A stretch of DNA of 37,908 nt from a bacterium. GTDB lineage: Bacteria; Planctomycetota; Planctomycetia; Planctomycetales; Planctomycetaceae. Position numbers and translations under genes: made by a program. The stretch covers positions 1-37,908 of the forward strand of contig WGMU01000148.1 in NCBI GenBank assembly GCA_016124895.1, read 5' to 3'. Positions 1 through 8,345 of this stretch are shown in pieces. The notes below the pieces were generated by a model that did not search any database, was not told the origin of the DNA, and saw only the letters and a list, made by a program, of their open reading frames with translations. Positions within the stretch are counted from its first letter, which is position 1, and the number at the start of each line of letters is the position of its first letter.

Positions 1-142
1 AGACTTCCGCGACATCTCCCACCACGAACTTGCCTTCCTCACCCGCCGACTGAACAATCGCCCCAGAAAGAGACTCAACTATCTCACACCCTGCGAAGTC
101 CTCAACGAGGCAGGCATTGCACTTCAGATGTGAATTCGCGCA
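1..142 (+). mobile_element. Right end of an IS30-family insertion sequence
   Basis: The window opens inside an insertion sequence. The transposase reading frame stops at 133, and the sequence around its stop (ttgcacttcagatgtgaatt, 117-136) resembles the terminal inverted repeat that overlaps the transposase stop in many IS30 elements. I place the element end near 142 from memory of the family; the exact base cannot be fixed without the left end or a target-site duplication. Confidence 0.6.
2..133 (+). CDS. IS30-family transposase, C-terminal fragment
   Basis: An open frame enters from the left edge and gives 43 residues before TGA. They contain ELAFLTRRLNNRPRKRLNYL followed by TPCEVLNEAG. 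This is the characteristic C-terminal end of IS30-type DDE transposases, where LNNRPRK and TP.EVL follow the last catalytic glutamate. The catalytic D, D and E residues lie outside the window, so activity cannot be judged. The downstream minus-strand gene appears to have been cut by this element, and its frame reads straight into the IS end. The fragment is short, but the motif is highly specific. Confidence 0.85.
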   Translation, partial: DFRDISHHELAFLTRRLNNRPRKRLNYLTPCEVLNEAGIALQM

Positions 143-430
143 GAGAAACCTGTGAATGAAAAGTCCAACGACCGGAACGACTACAACGATGGCAACAATG
201 TAAAGGCGACGCAGACAAACAATTCGCTGTAGACAGTCGGCGCAATACTGATTGCGATCAACGAGCGAGTTGAAGTCGACGGGATCGAGATCGTCAGGAT
301 CAGCACTGCCAACAGCGGCGATGGCGGCTGTGGATGGAACCGACGAGCAACGCAACTCACTGTGTGGCAATGATTCACCACAGCGGTGACACATCTTTTC
401 GTCAGATTTCTCGATCTCAGACTCGAACAT
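134..430 (-). pseudogene. Small zinc-ribbon/transmembrane protein, 3' end lost to IS30 insertion
   Basis: On the minus strand an ATG at 430 follows a good ribosome site (GGAGG, about 10 nt upstream). It opens a frame that runs through the IS30 end to the window edge without a stop. The native part begins MFESEIEKSDEKMCHRCGES. It has a CxxC pair at residues 14-17, a second CxxC (YCADC) near residue 74, and a hydrophobic span (YIVAIVVVVPVVGLFIH) near 83-100. Together these suggest a zinc-ribbon cytoplasmic part anchored by one membrane helix. Beyond about residue 100 the frame is only the antisense of the transposase end, so I infer truncation by the insertion. No named family is recognised. 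Confidence 0.5.
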
Positions 431-525
431 CAGCTTCTGCCTCCGTCCGCAACGATTCTGTAACACTCTCAGAGTAGCAACTGCTACCGTCTGGCTCGAA
501 ATCATTCCACGAGTTACCGCGATGT

Positions 526-1041
526 CTACTCTACGACCAGTTCGGCAACAGTGACTGGCGGCGCGTCGGAGTCGCGATTCATCGCCAGCCTGGCGAGCGC
601 ATCGAGATAGTCGTCGGCAGCAGAATCGTTCTGCTCGGACTGCCACAGCTCAAGCACGCGTTGACACGATTCCTGGCGGGCTTCTGGAGTGAATTCAGCC
701 AGCCGCCAAATGACCTGCAACTGGCGCGTCTGCTGAATACTGGAGTGAAACCGGTAGTGCGGCGACTGCCGGACGAACGGCGAAAACGTATTCACGCGAC
801 GCCAGTCTGGTTTTGCGACGACGTGTGAAAGTGCGAGACTCAGCGGTGACTCTTCGATCTGCGCATTGATGCACAGCCCGACCAGAAACCGCTGGCGGCG
901 AATGCGACCCGAGTTGATGTCGATCTCCTCGTGCCGGCAGTTGAGTAGCGACCATCTCACCAACGGATAACAGCCGAGCCCGACGACCCACACTCCAGTG
1001 AGTGCCAACACGGTCGCAATCGTCGCGTTTCTACGCTTCAT
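526..1041 (-). CDS. Membrane-anchored hypothetical protein
   Basis: The gene encodes 171 residues from ATG at 1041. Residues 8-30 are hydrophobic (IATVLALTGVWVVGLGCYPLV), consistent with one N-terminal membrane helix or an uncleaved signal. The following stretch (HEEIDINSGRIRRQRFLVGL) resembles a motif I associate with planctomycete hypothetical proteins. The rest is soluble and partly helical, with an acidic C-terminal region. It starts 15 bases after the stop of the aminotransferase gene, so the two are probably co-transcribed. No catalytic motif is visible and the function is unknown. Confidence 0.7.
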   Translation of the reverse strand: MKRRNATIATVLALTGVWVVGLGCYPLVRWSLLNCRHEEIDINSGRIRRQRFLVGLCINAQIEESPLSLALSHVVAKPDWRRVNTFSPFVRQSPHYRFHSSIQQTRQLQVIWRLAEFTPEARQESCQRVLELWQSEQNDSAADDYLDALARLAMNRDSDAPPVTVAELVVE

Positions 1042-1056
1042 CCTGCGATCAATCGA

Positions 1057-2274
1057 TCAAGCCGCCTTCGACTCCGGCAGCTCGAACGAAACGATCGAGC
1101 GACGCGGGACGACGCTGCGGCCGAGTGAGGCCGCGATGCCGCGGACGATCTGCTCCTGCTGAGAATCGGTCAGCTCGGCGAAGATCGGCAGCGAGAGAAC
1201 TTCAGCGCCTGCCTTCTCCGACTCTGGCATCTGCCCCGCCGAGTAGCCCAGACCTTTGAAGCACTGCTGCAGGTGCAGCGGTGTCGGGTAGTAGATCGCG
1301 CAGCCCAGCTCGGCGTGCCGCATCTTCTGCAGAAGTTCGTCGCGCCGCCCGTCATGGACACGGATCGTGAACTGATTGAACACGTGCCGCCGATCCGACA
1401 TTTCGACCGGCAGCGTTACGGCGTCCAGCAGATCATAGTCGGCGAACAGTTCGTTATAGAGTTCGGCGTTGTCACGACGGGCTTCAGTCCAGTCTTCCAG
1501 GTGCGCGAGTTTGACTTTCAGCACAGCCGCCTGCAGCGCATCGAGTCGGCTGTTGAAGCCCATCTCCTGATGCGAATAGCCGCCGAGGTCGCCATGCACG
1601 CGAAGCCGCCGCAGTCGGCCGGCCAGTTCGGAATCGTCCGTCGTGATGAGGCCGCCATCACCAGCGCCACCCAGATTCTTCGTCGGGAAGAAGCTGAAGC
1701 AGCCGGTGCGTCCCAGCACTCCAGCGCGGCGTCCGTTGTAGGTTGCTCCGATCGCCTGACACGCGTCTTCGATGACCGCGATGCCGTGCCGTGTCGCAAT
1801 CCGCCAGATCGGATCCATATCGGCGCACTGGCCGAACAGATGCACGGGCATGATCGCGCGGGTCTTCGAGGTCACCGCGGCTTCGATCAATGCTGTATTG
1901 ATGTTGTACGTGTCGGGGCGGATGTCGACAAATACGGGTGTCGCTCCCGTGCGGCAGATCGCTCCCGCCGTCGCGAAGAATGTAAACGGGGACGTGATGA
2001 CTTCGTCTCCAGGGCCGATTTCGAGCCCCATCAGCGACAGCAGCAGCGCGTCGGAGCCGGAAGCACAGCCGATAGCTTCGCGTGAATCGCAGTATTCGGC
2101 GATGTCGCACTCGAATTCAGAAACCTCGTCACCGAGGACGAATGCCTGGCTCTCAAAGACCCGTTCGACCGCTTCCAGAACCTCATCGCGGATTGCTGCG
2201 TGCTGAGCCTGCAGGTTGATAAACGGGACGGGAGTTGAGGCAGCGGAGGTGCCGGTGGGAAGCACGTCTGACAT
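1057..2274 (-). CDS. DegT/DnrJ/EryC1/StrS-family PLP-dependent sugar aminotransferase
   Basis: The protein has 405 residues from ATG at 2274, chosen because GGAG lies 6 nt upstream; in-frame upstream starts lack such a site. It shows the full pattern of the family. There is a substrate/PLP phosphate loop (GCASGSDALLLS, about 69-80). VIEDACQAIGA (168-178) holds the PLP-pyridine aspartate D170. FSFFPTKNLGGAGDGG (194-208) holds K199, the expected Schiff-base lysine. These enzymes transfer an amino group from glutamate to a keto sugar nucleotide for polysaccharide, O-antigen or glycan synthesis. The substrate cannot be read from sequence. It may share an operon with the downstream membrane hypothetical. 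The GT4 gene at 8346 could be a functional partner, but nothing here shows it. Confidence 0.9.
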   Translation of the reverse strand: MSDVLPTGTSAASTPVPFINLQAQHAAIRDEVLEAVERVFESQAFVLGDEVSEFECDIAEYCDSREAIGCASGSDALLLSLMGLEIGPGDEVITSPFTFFATAGAICRTGATPVFVDIRPDTYNINTALIEAAVTSKTRAIMPVHLFGQCADMDPIWRIATRHGIAVIEDACQAIGATYNGRRAGVLGRTGCFSFFPTKNLGGAGDGGLITTDDSELAGRLRRLRVHGDLGGYSHQEMGFNSRLDALQAAVLKVKLAHLEDWTEARRDNAELYNELFADYDLLDAVTLPVEMSDRRHVFNQFTIRVHDGRRDELLQKMRHAELGCAIYYPTPLHLQQCFKGLGYSAGQMPESEKAGAEVLSLPIFAELTDSQQEQIVRGIAASLGRSVVPRRSIVSFELPESKAA

Positions 2275-2470
2275 GTGCGACTCCATTCGCAGAAGAGGTG
2301 GGACCGGAAGTCCTTTCCGGGGTCGGGAATCTACGGTCAGTCGCAAAAAACTGTCAATACGGTGCAGCAGGGCCGGGCGCGAACGGCGAGCAGATCCGCC
2401 GGAGTCCCCAGGAACCAGCAGCGGCCGAGGCAGAGACATATCGTGCTGCGGGTTCCAGTCTGACGGAACG

Positions 2471-5400
2471 TTACTCAGAGCTGCCGTCAGAGGACTCGCT
2501 GCCCGATACGGAATCGGCAGCGGAAACTTCATTCCGTCGCGCGTCGGCGGCGGGCTTCGGCTGCCAGGGAGACACCAGCATTGACAGGTCGACCCCGGCG
2601 TCGTTGCCGTCCGTCGCGCCGTCAATCGCCGGATTCTCTCCAGAACTGGACAGAGCGAGCTGGAACGCAGTGAGCGGCAGACTGCTGAAATGGTCATCAA
2701 GAACGCCGGCAGGTCGCGTCGCTTCCGACCAGCTCAGCGTACCGCTCCACGGGCCGACTTCGAGAGACGAACCCCAATACTGTCGCCACTCCTCGAAGCC
2801 GTAGATCTCTTCTGCTGCCGCGATCGACAGATACGTTTCCAGCCGGTCATAAAAGTTCCGCTGCCCGCGCCAGACCAGCATCCGACGAATTTCGTCGGCG
2901 GGAACATCCGCATCGGTGGTGACCAGTGGTGTGTCGGGAGAAGCCGTCAGAATGCAGTTGCGAGGCTGCAGTTCAATGGTCGGACCGTCGACAGAAACCG
3001 GTCCGGAGATCCTCATCAGAGAGCCATGCAGCAGTGCAGAAACATGATCGAGAGAGAGCGAGAGGGACGGACGTTCGGTCACCGGCGAACCGGGTGGCAG
3101 CACATGGAACAGACCATCGAGGGCGGCGGCCGAATTCTCAACGGTCATTTCGAGCCGGCCCGTCACCGCGAGCCGGGCCAGTGTCGCCTCACCTCGCACA
3201 AAACAGTTTCGCAGATCAACGAGTGCTGTTGAGCGTACGTTCGTTGTGGGCATCGTCGTCGGATCGGGAGGCATTTGAGCCGGGTCGGCCGCAATCTCAA
3301 TCAGTGCCGCCGGGCGATGCGTCGGATTGATGATCGAGGCTGTCACCTGTTCAAGCTGCAGCGTCTCGTTTCTCGTCACACCGAACAGGGCGTAACTGTC
3401 CGCTGCCGCGTCGTCCGGAATCAACAGGCGGAATTCGACATTGATAATGTGCAGCGGGCTGCCGACGACGGAGACCATCCGGACGGCGGCATCCGTCGAA
3501 TCGAGATCTGTCGGCGCAAACTCAATCACAGGCCGGAATCCGCGAGCCGCGCGAATGGTGATATTCTTTCGCGCGATGCGGAACGAGCGTTCGGACAGCG
3601 TGCCGTTAAACCGCAGTTCAATCGTGCTGCCGTCGGCTGCTGCTGCGCAGGCGGATTCAAGCGTCCGATACGACTCTTCCTCCTGACTGTCACTCGAAAA
3701 CAGAGTGACGGGATACTCGGCATCGGCGTTTGCGACGGACGTTGCTGCCACTCCTGGCGTCGACTTGCCCGCACTGCTGACTCCCGGTCGCGAGGAACTT
3801 CCCGTCGTAGACGCTCCGGAGTCCGCGGATCTGACGACCGTATTTGCCGGCCGCGGAGTGACGGGCTCTGCGGTTGTCCGTTCGCCCGGTGATGCCGTCT
3901 TCGTTATTGATGATGCGGTGTCGCTGCCAGCAGAGGGCGTCCCTTTCGGAGCAGCATCATTGGTCGAGTCCACAGTGCCGTTTGGCTTATTCGACCCCTG
4001 AGCGATCTCGGCGGTCGTCGGGGCTCCGGGCGCCATTTCGCTGCGTGTGACATCTGCGCCGGTTGTCGTTCCTGAACCTTCCGTCTCGACGGAATTCGAG
4101 GAGGCACCGGATCCGAGCGCTGCGACGGCGTTGCCTGTCTCAGTCGATTCGCTTCCCGCGACCCCGGTTTCTGCTCCGTCTTCCCTGGCAACGATCGGAC
4201 CATCGACCGAATCGTGCCGGGACGAATGGCTGCCAAGTTGCGGAAACGCGGAAAGCAGTCCGACGACGCCAAACAGGATCGCGACGGTCGCAATCCAGCC
4301 AGCGTGCCGCGAGAGCCCGCCTGGTTCAACGGCCTTTGACGCGACCCAGACAAGTCCTTCTGGATTAACACCGCGCAGACCGAGCGTCGCAGCCACGTAG
4401 CTCAGATCGCGAATCAGCAGTTCCGGCGTCTGATACCGACGATTGCGATCGCTGTTCATCATCTTCCGCACGACGGCCGAAAGTTGTTCCGACACGCGAG
4501 GATTGATGGCCGCCGGGTCCGGCGCTTCCTTGCCCTGATGATCAAGCAGCTTCTGCAGAACGGTGCCTTCCGGATACGGCGGCTGCCCGGTCAGCATGTG
4601 ATAGATCGTGCAGCCGAGCGAGTAGATGTCGCTGCGGACGTCAACCGACCGCGGATCTTTCGCCTGCTCCGGCGAGATATAGTCGAACGTCCCGAGCGTC
4701 GTACCAGGCAGCGTCAGGTCGCCCTGCGATTCCGTATTGTCTTTTCGCGCGAGCCCCAGATCGACGAGTTTCGCACGGCCCGTCGGTGTGATGATCACAT
4801 TCGACGGCTTGATGTCTCGATGTACGACTCCCATTGCCGCCGTGTGTTTCAATGCGTAGGCGATCTGCAGCGCGTAATTCACCGCGTCACTCGGCGACAG
4901 GCGACCGTCCGTACGGATCATGTCGCGCACGTTCGAACCGGTGACGTACTCAAACGCAATAAAATGCAAGCCGTTTTCTTCGCCGATGTAGAACACACGG
5001 GCGACGTTTTCGTGATCGAGCCGGGCCGCCGCGCGCGCCTCGTTCTGAAACCGTTTGATCGAGGCATCGTCGTACGATTGCGACGGAGAGAGCAGTTTCA
5101 GTGCGACGTGCCGTTGCAGGCGGGTATCGACGGCACGGAACACGGCTCCCATGCCACCAAATCCGATCCGCTCTTCGATCCGGAAGTGGTCGAGTTCAAT
5201 TCCCGCAGGACTGAGACTCGAATACGTCGATCCGGCTTCGTTCGGCGATGGAAACAGACGGCGCATGATGCTCGCCGATTCGCCGCCAGCCTCCGGACCA
5301 GCAGACAGCGGGGTACTCGGAGTACCGGAATTGATAACGGTCTCGGAACTGGCGAGCCGCGGCACCTGCGCATGACTGGCGGAGTGAGAGCTGCCGTCAC

Positions 5401-5509
5401 GCATGGCTGATGGCAGCGGCTCGACGGAATTCGTCTCGGGCAACGCGGCATTCAGCTCCGCGGCCAAGCCGGGTTCTCGCGTGGATGTGCTGCCGTCGCC
5501 GGTGACCAT
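2471..5509 (-). CDS. Membrane-anchored serine/threonine protein kinase with large extracytoplasmic domain
   Basis: This 1012-residue PknB-like kinase starts at ATG 5509. A Ser/Thr/Pro-rich N-terminus of about 105 residues precedes the catalytic domain. The domain has a glycine loop (IGFGGMGAVF, about 115-124), an ATP-binding lysine in VALKLL (K138), HRDIKPSN with catalytic D232, DLG in place of DFG (D250) and SPEQ (279-282). A single membrane helix lies at about 404-421. The long outer part first has a low-complexity Ser/Thr/Gly linker. From about residue 620 it has a region (LESACAAAADGSTIELRFNG) that looks like the start of a pectin-lyase-like parallel beta-helix. The catalytic domain should be cytoplasmic and the helix-like part outside, which suggests a sensor, but the ligand is unknown. 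Neighbouring genes give no target. Confidence 0.92.
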   Translation of the reverse strand: MVTGDGSTSTREPGLAAELNAALPETNSVEPLPSAMRDGSSHSASHAQVPRLASSETVINSGTPSTPLSAGPEAGGESASIMRRLFPSPNEAGSTYSSLSPAGIELDHFRIEERIGFGGMGAVFRAVDTRLQRHVALKLLSPSQSYDDASIKRFQNEARAAARLDHENVARVFYIGEENGLHFIAFEYVTGSNVRDMIRTDGRLSPSDAVNYALQIAYALKHTAAMGVVHRDIKPSNVIITPTGRAKLVDLGLARKDNTESQGDLTLPGTTLGTFDYISPEQAKDPRSVDVRSDIYSLGCTIYHMLTGQPPYPEGTVLQKLLDHQGKEAPDPAAINPRVSEQLSAVVRKMMNSDRNRRYQTPELLIRDLSYVAATLGLRGVNPEGLVWVASKAVEPGGLSRHAGWIATVAILFGVVGLLSAFPQLGSHSSRHDSVDGPIVAREDGAETGVAGSESTETGNAVAALGSGASSNSVETEGSGTTTGADVTRSEMAPGAPTTAEIAQGSNKPNGTVDSTNDAAPKGTPSAGSDTASSITKTASPGERTTAEPVTPRPANTVVRSADSGASTTGSSSRPGVSSAGKSTPGVAATSVANADAEYPVTLFSSDSQEEESYRTLESACAAAADGSTIELRFNGTLSERSFRIARKNITIRAARGFRPVIEFAPTDLDSTDAAVRMVSVVGSPLHIINVEFRLLIPDDAAADSYALFGVTRNETLQLEQVTASIINPTHRPAALIEIAADPAQMPPDPTTMPTTNVRSTALVDLRNCFVRGEATLARLAVTGRLEMTVENSAAALDGLFHVLPPGSPVTERPSLSLSLDHVSALLHGSLMRISGPVSVDGPTIELQPRNCILTASPDTPLVTTDADVPADEIRRMLVWRGQRNFYDRLETYLSIAAAEEIYGFEEWRQYWGSSLEVGPWSGTLSWSEATRPAGVLDDHFSSLPLTAFQLALSSSGENPAIDGATDGNDAGVDLSMLVSPWQPKPAADARRNEVSAADSVSGSESSDGSSE

Positions 5510-5543
5510 GCTAACTTTGCCGTTCGTTTGGGCGGGCCAATTT

Positions 5544-5843
5544 TCAGTGGCCAGTGATTTCAGAGAGATGACTGTCGACCGATTCCAGATAGTCCCGGGT
5601 TTTCAGAAAGAATTCCTCAGCAAACCGCTGGCTTTCCAGCAGAGTCGCCACATGGTTCCGGACGGTGATGTCCTTGACGCCGGCTCCGGTCTCATCAAAC
5701 GGAGAGTCGGGTTTGACCAGTTCGTGCAGTTCTCGCGTCCGTGGAATCAGGTTTCGGTTCAGATGATCGATCACTTCGAGCGTCAAACGTTCGGCTTCCT
5801 TACAGACGTCCCTCAACGGAACATCTTTGAGAGAATCGCTCAT
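5544..5843 (-). CDS. Small helical hypothetical protein
   Basis: The gene encodes 99 residues from ATG at 5843, with GAGG about 7 nt upstream. The sequence is charged and predicted helical throughout (for example CKEAERLTLEVIDHLNRNLI and LLESQRFAEEFFLKTRDYLE). It has no signal, membrane span or cysteine cluster. It could be a small coiled-coil or adaptor protein. It ends 34 bases before the kinase start on the same strand, so co-transcription is likely and a role as kinase partner or substrate is possible but unproven. No family is recognised. Confidence 0.65.
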   Translation of the reverse strand: MSDSLKDVPLRDVCKEAERLTLEVIDHLNRNLIPRTRELHELVKPDSPFDETGAGVKDITVRNHVATLLESQRFAEEFFLKTRDYLESVDSHLSEITGH

Positions 5844-6156
5844 CAGAACCTCGCGCGCGGAAAATCAACTCGGGCTGGAGGGAAAAACTACGATCCCAAA
5901 GACAGGACTGGGGGCGGAACCGCAGCAGAGACGTGAGTAGACTGGTTATTTAATCGGTCGTTCGTCTGAGCCGTCAAGAACGGTTCATTGATTTCGCAGT
6001 CTCGCTCATCAGTCCGCACGTATTCATACCAACAGGTAAATACCACTCGGTCGCGTGTCAGATCGCACTGAATCGTGCAGGATTCCCGTCTGACTCGTTC
6101 GATGCTTCCTTGAGCCCTTGCTGACGGCGTCAGCGACCGGTTCAATTTGTCTGACC
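5844..6156. other. Divergent intergenic region between 5843 (-) and 6157 (+)
   Basis: These 313 bases separate two divergently read genes and should hold both promoters. A minus-strand open frame crosses the region, but it has no start with a ribosome site and overlaps the phosphoesterase start, so I do not call it. A perfect palindrome, GCTGAC-GGC-GTCAGC (6120-6134), lies 23 bases before the phosphoesterase start and could be an operator. No convincing -35/-10 pair was identified. Confidence 0.35.
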
Positions 6157-6894
6157 ATGAAAATCCTGCTCCTGGCCGATATTCACTCGAACTGGCCCGC
6201 ATTGCGAGCCATCACAGAAACGTTCGACGCGTGTCTGTTCGCAGGCGATCTCGTCGACTACGGCACCGATCCCGTTCCATGCCTCAACTGGATCCGGAAA
6301 CACGCAACCGCTTCCGTGCGCGGCAATCACGACCATGCAATCGCCCAGCGAATACCCGTCCGGAAACGAACGGGGCTGTCACGTCTGGCCGCGAAAGCGC
6401 GGCCTCTGCACTGGGAACTGCTCGGCAATGCACAGCTCCGATATCTCGCCCGCTTCCCGGTGACGCGCCGTCTCAATCTGGGAGGCCAGACGTTTTACAT
6501 GGTCCACGCGACGCCGCGTGATCCGTTCGACGAATACCTCAAACAGGATGCCGAGGGCTGGCGGCAGCGGCTGGAAGACGTCGACGCCGATTTTGTCTGC
6601 GTTGGGCATTCGCACATGCAGTTCTGTCTCGATCTGGGCGACAAACGCGTCGTTAATCCCGGTTCCGTCGGGCAGCCGCGCGATGGTGATCCGCGTGCAG
6701 CCTACTGCGTCATCGAGGACGGTGAGGTCCAGATGCGTCGTGTCGAGTACGACATTTCGGAAACGATCGATCAGATGCGCAGTTGCGGAGTCAACGGCGA
6801 TGCCCTCGAACTCGCGAACCACTTCCTCCGCACCGGAGGCCGTATGCTTCCCGAAGGGAACACCGACCTCGAAAAGAACGACGAGGAAGACTGA
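6157..6894 (+). CDS. YfcE/MJ0936-like metallophosphoesterase
   Basis: The protein has 245 residues from ATG at 6157. The N-terminus MKILLLADIHSN is the usual beginning of this family, which argues against longer in-frame starts. The two-metal site is complete: D8-x-H10 (ADIH), D31 (AGDLVDYG), N57-H58-D59 (GNHDH), H117 (MVHATP) and H151-x-H153 (GHSHMQF). Members are soluble phosphodiesterases or phosphatases. The sequence ends with an acidic tail (about 230-245). It is transcribed alone and ends head-on against the acyl-CoA-dehydrogenase-like gene. Its natural substrate cannot be inferred. Confidence 0.9.
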   Translation: MKILLLADIHSNWPALRAITETFDACLFAGDLVDYGTDPVPCLNWIRKHATASVRGNHDHAIAQRIPVRKRTGLSRLAAKARPLHWELLGNAQLRYLARFPVTRRLNLGGQTFYMVHATPRDPFDEYLKQDAEGWRQRLEDVDADFVCVGHSHMQFCLDLGDKRVVNPGSVGQPRDGDPRAAYCVIEDGEVQMRRVEYDISETIDQMRSCGVNGDALELANHFLRTGGRMLPEGNTDLEKNDEED

Positions 6895-6996
6895 CAGGCT
6901 CGTCGTCACATCCCGGATCACGCAACCGGAATTCACGTGATTATTGAGGTGACCGGCTGGCCGATCAGCGTCGGTGCCGGCGCATCCTGCCGAAGC

Positions 6997-8088
6997 TCAG
7001 CAACCGGGATCCCAGGATTCCTCACCAGTGGAGCAGACGCTCGCAAACTCGCGCAGATTGGCCATGACGACAGGCTGCGGGCACGACCAGACCAGGAAGA
7101 ACATCGCCTCAGCAACCAGCCGCCCGGCAGGATGCCCCGTCACGAAACCGGCGCCTTTGGAAGCCGCCAGTGCCGCCTGCGACGCACGCAAGGCCAGAGA
7201 ATTCGACCGGTGACGCAACGACTCGGCCGTCAGATGGCCGGGCAGCGGATTCTCGTCGGACGTCACAGCCTCATGCAGATGCGTCGAGACTTCAGCAACG
7301 TCGGAGGCCAGCGGTTCAAGAATCTCATTCAGCTCCGGCCGGCGCTCGGTTTCGGCCCGGAGTAACGAAACAGCATTCGCCGCGTGTCCGATGGCCAGAG
7401 CAGACGTTGTCAAAGTTCCGGCTCCACCACCACCCTGCTGCATCACGTTTTCTGCCGGGCCATGCAGCAGGTGCGTCCACGGAACAAAGACGTGGTTGAG
7501 GCCGATCGACCCGGTTCGCGAGGCATTCAGCGCGAGCATCGAAACCGGCTCGCGCATCTCAAGGCCTTCGCAGCACTTCTCGACTGCCAGCAGGACCTGA
7601 CGACCGTTCGCCAGCGTCCCGCCCGTCACAATGACGTCTGCCCGGTCGCCGCCGGTGACCCAGGGAATCTCGCCATTGAGGAGGAAGCCGCCATCAAGCA
7701 TCTCCACCGCAACGGTCGGCTGCTTCCAGTGCTGCCGTGACGTTGTGAGGTGCGAAATCCCGACGGTGACGAACTGTGAGTGATCGACCAGTTCCGGCAA
7801 CAGCTCTTTCTTAAGCTCTTCATTGCCGGATTTGACGATGCGCTGAATCGCCGCGTTGCGTTGCGTCAGCACGAACGTCGACGTCAGACACGCAGCGGCT
7901 AACTGCTCATAACCACTGACGAGTTCCGCCGCCGAAATATCGCTGCCGCCGAATTCCTGCGGAATCAGCCAGCCGAGCACCCCGGCACCGCCCATCGCAC
8001 CGAGTTGCTCGCCCGGCCAGGCGTCAACGCTGCCCAGTGTCGCAGCCTGATCTCGCAGTTGACCGCAGAGTTCGTTCAGTGAGTCCAT
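6997..8088 (-). CDS. Acyl-CoA dehydrogenase-like protein
   Basis: The protein has 363 residues from ATG at 8088, chosen because AGGA lies 6 nt upstream. An upstream in-frame start at 8205 would add 39 residues without clear similarity. The N-terminal helical half (LGWLIPQEFGGSDISAAELV) and the middle strand region (FLLNGEIPWVTGGDRADVIV) match the acyl-CoA dehydrogenase fold, where the second is normally the 'G.W.NG.K.WVTGA..AD' segment. The usual FAD-contacting TEP..GSD motif is replaced by GISHLTTSRQ. I could not place a catalytic glutamate with confidence. It may act on an unusual acyl substrate or a non-CoA compound. It is divergent from the glycosyltransferase gene with a 257-bp shared upstream region. 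Confidence 0.78.
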   Translation of the reverse strand: MDSLNELCGQLRDQAATLGSVDAWPGEQLGAMGGAGVLGWLIPQEFGGSDISAAELVSGYEQLAAACLTSTFVLTQRNAAIQRIVKSGNEELKKELLPELVDHSQFVTVGISHLTTSRQHWKQPTVAVEMLDGGFLLNGEIPWVTGGDRADVIVTGGTLANGRQVLLAVEKCCEGLEMREPVSMLALNASRTGSIGLNHVFVPWTHLLHGPAENVMQQGGGGAGTLTTSALAIGHAANAVSLLRAETERRPELNEILEPLASDVAEVSTHLHEAVTSDENPLPGHLTAESLRHRSNSLALRASQAALAASKGAGFVTGHPAGRLVAEAMFFLVWSCPQPVVMANLREFASVCSTGEESWDPGC

Positions 8089-8345
8089 TGTCGATCCTGC
8101 TTGCGCATTGAAGAACCCTTCACCGGGAATGATCTGGTCTCGCCCGGTTCGGATATTCCTGAAATACTCCGCTGCTTCTGCGGGCGCCAGGGGAGCTGTT
8201 TGCACCGCGAACGAAACGCGACTTGCCGCAACCCTCCTCAGCCCAGAGGGCGATCACCCCTGCCAGCTCAGTCGGGCATCAGGCATTTCCGTACAGACAT
8301 CCTGCTCATCATCGACGACTTTCGACCGGATTTCGAGGCAGTGTC

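Noticed and set aside
1273-2085. Long plus-strand frame opposite the aminotransferase
   Set aside because: It is antisense to a recognised enzyme and has no domain or ribosome site.
4484-5410. Long plus-strand open frame opposite the kinase gene
   Set aside because: It is antisense to a clear kinase domain and has an Arg-rich composition typical of a shadow frame.
5888-6202. Minus-strand frame in the divergent gap
   Set aside because: It has no credible start and overlaps the phosphoesterase N-terminus.
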